Assembly (NCBI GenBank): GCA_013002885.1
Contig: JABDLS010000060.1
Coordinates: 1 to 64,000 of the forward strand
DNA from: Gemmatimonadota bacterium
Lineage (GTDB): Bacteria > Gemmatimonadota > Gemmatimonadetes > Longimicrobiales > Gaopeijiaceae
Length of the DNA stretch: 64,000 bases
Direction: 5' to 3'
A program made the translations under genes and the position numbers. The notes beneath the pieces are model-generated. The model was not told the origin of the DNA. It did no database searches and saw nothing but the letters and a program-made list of their open reading frames with translations. Positions 59,364 to 64,000 of the stretch are shown in pieces; positions within the stretch are counted from its first letter, which is position 1; each line of letters starts with the position of its first letter.

Positions 59364-60620
59364 TCAGACTCCGCCTCGGGTCATGGCGTCGAGGAACTCG
59401 GCGTTGGACTCCGTCCGCCGCATCTGGCCCAGGAGGAACTCGATGGCCTCCACCGGCGGCATATCCGACAGGAAGTTGCGGAGCAGGAAGGCCCGGTTCA
59501 GTTCGGTATCGCTGAGGAGCAGCTCCTCCTTGCGGGTACTCGACCGGTTCAGGTCGATGGCCGGGAAGATGCGACGCTCGGAGATCTCGCGATCCAACAC
59601 CAGCTCCATATTTCCGGTGCCCTTGAACTCCTCGAAGATGACTTCGTCCATCCGGCTGCCCGTCTCGACGAGGGCGGTTGCGACGATCGTCAGCGAACCC
59701 CCGTCCTGGATGTTTCGCGCAGCGCCGAAGAACCGCTTTGGCTTTTGAAGGGCGTTGGCGTCGACGCCACCCGAGAGGATCTTGCCCGAGTGCTTGATGA
59801 CGTTGTTGTAGGCCCGGGCGAGGCGGGTGATGGAGTCCAGGAGGATGACGACGTCTTTCTCCTGTTCAACCAGCCGTTTGGCCTTCTCGAGGACCATCTC
59901 CGCCACCTGCACATGCCGGGTTGCGGACTCGTCGAACGTCGATGCGACGACTTCCCCATCGACCTCCGCGCGCATCTCGGTCACCTCCTCCGGCCGCTCG
60001 TCGACGAGGAGGACGATGAGGTGGACGTCGGGGTGGTTGTGAGCGATAGACTGGGCCATCTCACGGATGATCGTCGTCTTCCCCGCCTTCGGCGGTGACA
60101 CGATGAGCCCCCGCTGGCCTTCGCCGATGGGGGCGATGAGGTCGCAGACCCGCATGGCCAACGAGCCGCCGGGCACCTCGAGGTCCAGGCGCTTTTGCGG
60201 GTACATGGGCTTGAGTTCGTCGAACTCACCCCGGTCGTGGGCACGTTCCGGGGCGTCGCCATTGATGGAGTCGACCTTCACCAGGGCGAGGTAGCGCTCC
60301 CGGCCCTTGGGCGGACGCACTTCCCCGGCGAGGGTATCTCCCGTGCGGAGGTTGAACCGCTTGATCTGTGACGGACTGACGTAGATGTCGTCGGGGCTGT
60401 AGACGTAGTTCCACTCCTGGGAGCGGAGGAAGCCGTATCCCTCGGGCAGGAGCTCGAGAACGCCCTCGGCCGTCAGCGCCTCCCCGCGCTCGAGTAGCTC
60501 GCTCTCGATCTTCACGAGGAGATCCTGCTTGCGGAGCCCCGAGTACTGGTCGAGGTTCAACTCCTCGGCCATGTCGTAGAGCTCTCCGATGTTCTTGGTC
60601 TTCAGCTCGGCGATGTCCAC
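59364..60620 (-). CDS. rho: Transcription termination factor Rho
   Basis: A 418-residue protein, the usual length of Rho. The N-terminal helix bundle ([31 protein letters not shown]) precedes the RNA-binding cold-shock domain ([24 protein letters not shown]). The ATPase has Walker A PPKAGKTT, Walker B region [17 protein letters not shown] and the R-loop [16 protein letters not shown]. The start GTG at 60620 has GGAG five bases upstream; the frame stays open far upstream, but that part is non-coding. The hexamer unwinds RNA to end transcription, which fits the scarcity of T-tailed intrinsic terminators here. Confidence 0.97.
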   Translation of the reverse strand: MDIAELKTKNIGELYDMAEELNLDQYSGLRKQDLLVKIESELLERGEALTAEGVLELLPEGYGFLRSQEWNYVYSPDDIYVSPSQIKRFNLRTGDTLAGEVRPPKGRERYLALVKVDSINGDAPERAHDRGEFDELKPMYPQKRLDLEVPGGSLAMRVCDLIAPIGEGQRGLIVSPPKAGKTTIIREMAQSIAHNHPDVHLIVLLVDERPEEVTEMRAEVDGEVVASTFDESATRHVQVAEMVLEKAKRLVEQEKDVVILLDSITRLARAYNNVIKHSGKILSGGVDANALQKPKRFFGAARNIQDGGSLTIVATALVETGSRMDEVIFEEFKGTGNMELVLDREISERRIFPAIDLNRSSTRKEELLLSDTELNRAFLLRNFLSDMPPVEAIEFLLGQMRRTESNAEFLDAMTRGGV

Positions 60621-60781
60621 GGGACTCCGTGAGGCGGCTGGATGGGCCTGGGCATAGCGCTCGAGAGGCCCGCAACGAGGAACGACCGCAAGGGTCGCAG
60701 AAGAGCGTGCAGTTCCGGCGGACTCGATTCCTCGGCGGGAACCGTGGGAATGGGGCCGGGTCCTCGGACGACCGGCTGGTA

Positions 60782-60797
60782 CTTTCAACGTTGAAAG
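60782..60797. promoter_or_regulatory. Perfect 16-bp palindrome upstream of the M50 protease
   Basis: CTTTCAAC and GTTGAAAG abut to give a perfect palindrome 27 bases before the M50 protease ATG, in the gap shared with rho. It is AT-richer than its surroundings and is a likely operator for a homodimeric regulator. Confidence 0.5.
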
Positions 60798-60824
60798 GTC
60801 GAATGGCCGATCGAGGCGATAGTA

Positions 60825-61985
60825 ATGGCGGCTTCTGAGCGGGTCAAGCCTGATCCGAGCATGTGGTTGCCACTTCTCGACACGTACGAACTCACGACGC
60901 TTCCTGGTGATACCGTCCTCCGGGGCACCCTGCGCCCGGACCTCAGGGTGGATTCGCCGGAGGTCACGGAGGCGCTCGAGACCTGGCCGGGCCAGGCCCA
61001 CGTGTCCGCCGATGAAGGCGGCGTCGACCTCGTCCTGGTGTACCAGATCAAGGAACGCGTGCGGCCGGGACTCACCGTCCACCTGGTCCTCTTCCTGGCT
61101 ACCCTGGTCACGACCCTCGGGTCGGGCGCCCTCATGGATGGAGTGGATCCCTTTCGCACCCGCTTCTTCGAGTACGGAAGGGTGGACCTGCCGTATCCCT
61201 CGGGGTTGGATCTTCTCCGGCTTTCGCGGGGCGCCTCGTTTGCGCTGCCCTTCCTGGGAGTGCTTCTGGCCCACGAGATGAGCCACTTCTTCGCGGCACG
61301 GAAGCACGGCGTTCGAGCGAGTCTCCCGTACTTCATTCCCTTCCCCCCCTACTTCTCGCTCATCGGGAGCCTGGGGGCCTTCATTCGGCTGCGGGGGCCG
61401 ACGGTTCGTCGTGCGTCCCTGTTCGACATAGGCGCGTCGGGGCCGTTGGCATCCTTCGTGGTATCCCTTCCCCTCCTCGTCCTCGGGCTTCTCTGGTCGC
61501 AACCGATCGTCGGCGAGGTGAGCCTGGCGACGCCCTTCGTCATCCGGTTCATGGGAGATCCCGTGTGGCTCGGCAACGGCCTCGCGACCTGGATGTTGGC
61601 TGCGATGTTCGGACCCGCGCCGGTGGGCGAGACGCTGATTCTCCTTCATCCGTTCGCCCTCGCCGGATGGCTCGGCCTCTTCGTGACCGCTCTGAACCTG
61701 CTGCCACTCGGCCAACTCGACGGAGGTCACATCCTCTATGCCATGGGGCCGCGCATCCATCTCCGTGTCGCCCGCCTCTTCATGCTGGCGCTCATTCCGC
61801 TGGGCTTCCTTTGGTGGGGCTGGTGGGCATGGGCGGTCCTGGTCTATGTCATCCACAGGGGGCGCGTGGGTCATCCCCGGGTTATCCAACCGGGTCCCGA
61901 CGTCGGAAGGAGGCGGACGGTCGTCGGGTGGATTCTGGTGCTTACCTTCCTTCTGACCCTCGTGCCCGTGCCCATCCAGCTCTGA
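60825..61985 (+). CDS. Site-2-protease-family (M50) membrane metalloprotease
   Basis: A 386-residue membrane protein with the zinc motif HEMSH (150-154) in [28 protein letters not shown]. The second active-site motif is [16 protein letters not shown] (about 294-309), where aspartate is the third ligand. The N-terminal 75 residues are a soluble domain, and six or more helices follow. This matches the S2P group with a plant EGY-like or bacterial M50B arrangement. It cleaves a membrane-embedded substrate. The ATG at 60825 lies 27 bases after a palindrome that may control it. Confidence 0.92.
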   Translation: MAASERVKPDPSMWLPLLDTYELTTLPGDTVLRGTLRPDLRVDSPEVTEALETWPGQAHVSADEGGVDLVLVYQIKERVRPGLTVHLVLFLATLVTTLGSGALMDGVDPFRTRFFEYGRVDLPYPSGLDLLRLSRGASFALPFLGVLLAHEMSHFFAARKHGVRASLPYFIPFPPYFSLIGSLGAFIRLRGPTVRRASLFDIGASGPLASFVVSLPLLVLGLLWSQPIVGEVSLATPFVIRFMGDPVWLGNGLATWMLAAMFGPAPVGETLILLHPFALAGWLGLFVTALNLLPLGQLDGGHILYAMGPRIHLRVARLFMLALIPLGFLWWGWWAWAVLVYVIHRGRVGHPRVIQPGPDVGRRRTVVGWILVLTFLLTLVPVPIQL

Positions 61986-62004
61986 GCGTCGGGAAGATCC
62001 AGGC

Positions 62005-62053
62005 TTTCTCGAAAAATGCGCCAAGTCGGGAGGGTGGCATTTCTCGAAAGATG
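62005..62053. repeat. 14-bp direct repeat in the M50-mla intergenic region
   Basis: TTTCTCGAAAAATG (62005-62018) and TTTCTCGAAAGATG (62040-62053) differ at one base and start 35 bases apart, close to three or four helix turns. They could be paired regulator sites. Confidence 0.45.
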
Positions 62054-62125
62054 TTCTCGGTGCGATGCCCGATCATCCAACGCTCGTGGGGCGATCGGTC
62101 GAAGTGGCGATATCGGATTCTTGAC

Positions 62126-62144
62126 TTTTCCGGTGTCCGGAAAA
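62126..62144. promoter_or_regulatory. Inverted repeat TTTTCCGG/CCGGAAAA next to a TTGACT box
   Basis: A perfect 8-bp dyad with a 3-base spacer (62126-62133 and 62137-62144) overlaps the last base of TTGACT (62121-62126), a possible -35. No matching -10 was found. An operator is most likely; a hairpin terminator for the M50 gene is possible. Confidence 0.45.
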
Positions 62145-62228
62145 ACATTCGTTTACTGATTTTTCCATCTCCGGAACGCGGTGACACGCGCCCGGAACCG
62201 GTTTTCGCACCCGGGACAGGAGTCCGGC

Positions 62229-62570
62229 GTGGCACGACACAATCGAGAGGGGTCGGGCGCTGATCAGAGGGGCTTCGAGTACGGAGTCAGCTATCAGCCC
62301 GATTGGCTCAAGTTGGTGAAGGTCACGAGGCAGCTCGAATCCGGGCGTCAATCGACCAAGACCCTCTTCCGGAATCCCATGGGGCCCGAGGCCGAGCCAG
62401 GCGAGCGGGTCCGCACCCGTATCGTGTCCGCCGACCAGGGGCTGGACTTCGAGGTGGCCCTCACAGATCCGCTCTGCGCTGTGAAACGGGTACGCATCGC
62501 CTATGAGCTCCCTGGCGAAAATGGTCGCACCGAAGAGGTGGAGTTCACGCTGGAGAGCGAGGACATCTAG
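62229..62570 (+). CDS. Conserved hypothetical protein upstream of the Mla genes
   Basis: A 113-residue soluble protein from GTG 62229, which has AGGAG six bases upstream. It has GVSYQPDWLKLVKVTRQLESGRQSTKTLFRN then a beta-rich C-terminal half (VRTRIVSADQGLDFEVAL, VKRVRIAYELPG, VEFTLESEDI). It looks like a small beta-sandwich. No family recognised. Its 3' end is 43 bases before mlaE, so it may be cotranscribed with the Mla exporter genes. Confidence 0.65.
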   Translation: MARHNREGSGADQRGFEYGVSYQPDWLKLVKVTRQLESGRQSTKTLFRNPMGPEAEPGERVRTRIVSADQGLDFEVALTDPLCAVKRVRIAYELPGENGRTEEVEFTLESEDI

Positions 62571-62613
62571 AGAGGCGCGGCCCCGTCGCCTGGACAATGT
62601 TTTAGATTCGGGC

Positions 62614-63396
62614 ATGCATAGATCGTTGGCACCCGTGCATGCCATCGGGCACGGCGCCCTACGGTCCGTGGCGGCCGTAGGCCGGGCGGGCTACCTGGGC
62701 ATGGACGCTGTGAGGGCCCTCCGCAAAGTGAAGCTCTGGGGGCCTCACCTCCTGAGTCAGATGACCCGCGTGGGGGTCGAGTCCGTCCCCATCGCTCTCT
62801 TCATTGCGACCTTCACTGGCGTCGTGTTGGCGCTGCAGGCGTCCTACACGTTCACCGGCGCCATGCCCTTGTACTTCGTGGGAACCCTCGTCGGCAAGAC
62901 GATGATCCTCGAACTCGGTCCGGTTCTCACGGGCCTCGCCTTGTCCGGGCGAGTCGGCGCGAACATCGCCGCGGAACTGGGCACCATGCGTGTGACCGAG
63001 CAGATCGACGCCCTGGAGGCACTCGCATACGACCCCGTGGCCTATCTCGTCGTGCCTCGCGTCCTGGCCGGCGCCATCATGTTCCCCATGGTCGTGGTCC
63101 TGGCCAACGCCCTGGGGATTCTCGCTGGGTGGGGCACCAGCCTGGCCCTCCTGGACATGTCGTCGCCCGAGTTCCTGAAGGGACTCCGCCTCTTCTTCGA
63201 GCCGTGGGACGTCCAGTTTTCGGTGATCAAGTCCATCAGCTTCGGAGTCACGGTCACCGCCGTGGGCTGCGCCTTCGGCTTCCACACCAGCGGTGGTGCC
63301 GCCGGCGTGGGACGAGCGACGACCCAAGCCGTCGTCATCTCCAGCATGATCATCCTCGTGCTCGACGCGTTCTGGGCGGCGACGCTGCTTCAATGA
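62614..63396 (+). CDS. mlaE: MlaE-type phospholipid ABC transporter permease
   Basis: A 260-residue permease with about five helices and the MlaE signature GRVGANIAAELGTMRVTEQIDALEALAYDP. In Mla systems it pairs with an ATPase and an MCE-domain protein to move phospholipids between membranes. The ATG at 62614 is used. Its stop overlaps the ATPase start (ATGA at 63393-63396). The MCE substrate-binding gene is expected beyond the window end. Confidence 0.93.
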   Translation: MHRSLAPVHAIGHGALRSVAAVGRAGYLGMDAVRALRKVKLWGPHLLSQMTRVGVESVPIALFIATFTGVVLALQASYTFTGAMPLYFVGTLVGKTMILELGPVLTGLALSGRVGANIAAELGTMRVTEQIDALEALAYDPVAYLVVPRVLAGAIMFPMVVVLANALGILAGWGTSLALLDMSSPEFLKGLRLFFEPWDVQFSVIKSISFGVTVTAVGCAFGFHTSGGAAGVGRATTQAVVISSMIILVLDAFWAATLLQ

Positions 63397-64000
63397 GCAT
63401 CGAGCTCGTCAACGTCCACAAGTCCTTCGGCGAGAAGAAGGTCCTGCGGGGCTTTTCCCTCGTCATCGAGAACGGGCAGACCATGTCCATCATCGGCGCG
63501 TCGGGGTCGGGGAAGTCCGTGACCCTCAAGCACGTCATCGGGCTGCTTCGTCCAGACGTGGGCGAGGTTTGGGTCGACGGGGAGAACGTTGCTCGTCTCG
63601 ACCAGGCCTCGGTCTACCGGGTCCGTCGCAAGGTGGGCTTCGTCTTCCAGTTCGCGGCCCTCTTCGATTCCATGACCATTGCCGAGAACGTGGGAATGGG
63701 CCTGGAGCGAATGGAGACCTTCTCCGAGGCGGAGATCAGGGATCGAGTGGAGAGTTGTCTGCAGAGGGTCGACCTCGGGGGATACGGTAATCGGATGCCC
63801 TCGGAGCTCTCCGGCGGTCAGAGGAAGCGGGTGGGGCTCGCGAGGGCCATCGCAACGGAGCCGGACTACATCTTGTATGACGAGCCGACTACGGGCCTGG
63901 ACCCCATCACCAAAGCGGTCATCGACGAGCTGATCATGCGAATGGCCGACGATCTGGGTGTCACCGGCGTCGTCATCACACACGACATGGAGAGCGCCTT
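63393..64000 (+). CDS. mlaF: MlaF-type ABC transporter ATPase, 3' truncated by window end
   Basis: The first 202 codons of an ABC ATPase. Walker A is GASGSGKS (about 36-43), the Q-loop is FVFQFAALFDS, the signature is LSGGQRKRVGLARAI, Walker B is YILYDEPTTGLDP and the H-loop histidine is in VITHDMESA. The FDSMTIAENVGMGL segment is typical of the MlaF/phospholipid-trafficking group. Translation is coupled to mlaE. The last 30-60 residues lie outside the window. Confidence 0.93.
   Translation, partial: MSIELVNVHKSFGEKKVLRGFSLVIENGQTMSIIGASGSGKSVTLKHVIGLLRPDVGEVWVDGENVARLDQASVYRVRRKVGFVFQFAALFDSMTIAENVGMGLERMETFSEAEIRDRVESCLQRVDLGGYGNRMPSELSGGQRKRVGLARAIATEPDYILYDEPTTGLDPITKAVIDELIMRMADDLGVTGVVITHDMESA

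Noticed and set aside
60621-62024. Extension of rho by about 460 codons upstream
   Set aside because: The extra part is charged low-complexity sequence antisense to the M50 protease; GTG 60620 with GGAG gives the normal Rho length and N-terminus.
1-64000. CRISPR arrays, insertion sequences, tRNA or rRNA genes
   Set aside because: No regularly spaced repeats, no transposase motif, no terminal inverted repeats and no tRNA-like or rRNA-like sequence was recognised by eye; a covariance search would be decisive for small RNAs.

Overview
The window is high-GC bacterial chromosome, densely packed and coded on both strands, with many ATGA or near-zero-gap gene junctions. The gene families point to a Gemmatimonadota-like bacterium: an orphan ADOP permease behind PadR, DUF5916 and VPS10/BNR secreted proteins, CarboxypepD_reg lipobox-free exported proteins, a BlaI/M56-TonB pair, ThyX and a Mla-type exporter. 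This assignment is inference from family content; there is no rRNA or tRNA gene here to confirm it. I saw no insertion sequence, phage, CRISPR array or tRNA, and no gene-free stretch longer than about 255 bases.

Layout. 0-9.3 kb: the end of a flippase-like membrane protein, then a tight minus-strand operon (LtaS/OpgB-like sulfatase-fold membrane enzyme, FkbM methyltransferase, creatininase-family amidohydrolase, RibD C-terminal reductase). It faces opgG and a single open frame in which the glucan synthase OpgH is fused to a GTP cyclohydrolase II (RibA) domain. 9.3-19.5 kb: TIGR04076 protein, aldo/keto reductase, AddA/RecB-like helicase-nuclease, a large membrane protein, an ArsR-SRPBCC pair with a visible promoter and operator, an aminotransferase and a nitroreductase. 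19.6-33.2 kb: exported M20 peptidase, exported regulatory-like-domain protein, BNR-repeat protein, NamZ-type muramidase, two paralogous small lipoproteins, two membrane proteins of unknown role, and a sodium/solute symporter coupled to an acyl-CoA synthetase. 33.3-41.8 kb: a surface-glycan region with a three-module glycosyltransferase, a nucleotide-sugar-type transferase and a cellulose-synthase-like GT2, then a BamA/TamA-like barrel protein. 41.8-52.2 kb: BlaI/M56-TonB, an AhpD-like gene with an in-frame TGA, thyX, succinate-semialdehyde dehydrogenase, radical SAM plus a degenerate metallophosphoesterase, a half-length asparaginase and a DUF5916 protein. 52.3-64 kb: PadR-ADOP, a response regulator with a T2SSE_N/MshEN-like domain, a FakA-FakB fusion, a phosphoribosyltransferase, rho, an M50 protease, and mlaE-mlaF, which runs off the end.

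Two observations stand out. (1) At 44097-44684 an AhpD/carboxymuconolactone-decarboxylase-family gene is interrupted by a TGA exactly where the second cysteine of the E-x11-C-x2-C-x3-H active site should be, and the family sequence resumes in frame. A hairpin that fits the bacterial SECIS rules lies 18 bases downstream. The gene is therefore best read as a selenoprotein with a CxxU centre. (2) At 6173-9253 OpgH and a complete-looking GTP cyclohydrolase II share one polypeptide. The adjacent divergent operon carries a creatininase-family enzyme and a RibD-type reductase, so three riboflavin-precursor-type activities are interleaved with periplasmic-glucan genes. Most other genes are ordinary housekeeping or accessory functions.
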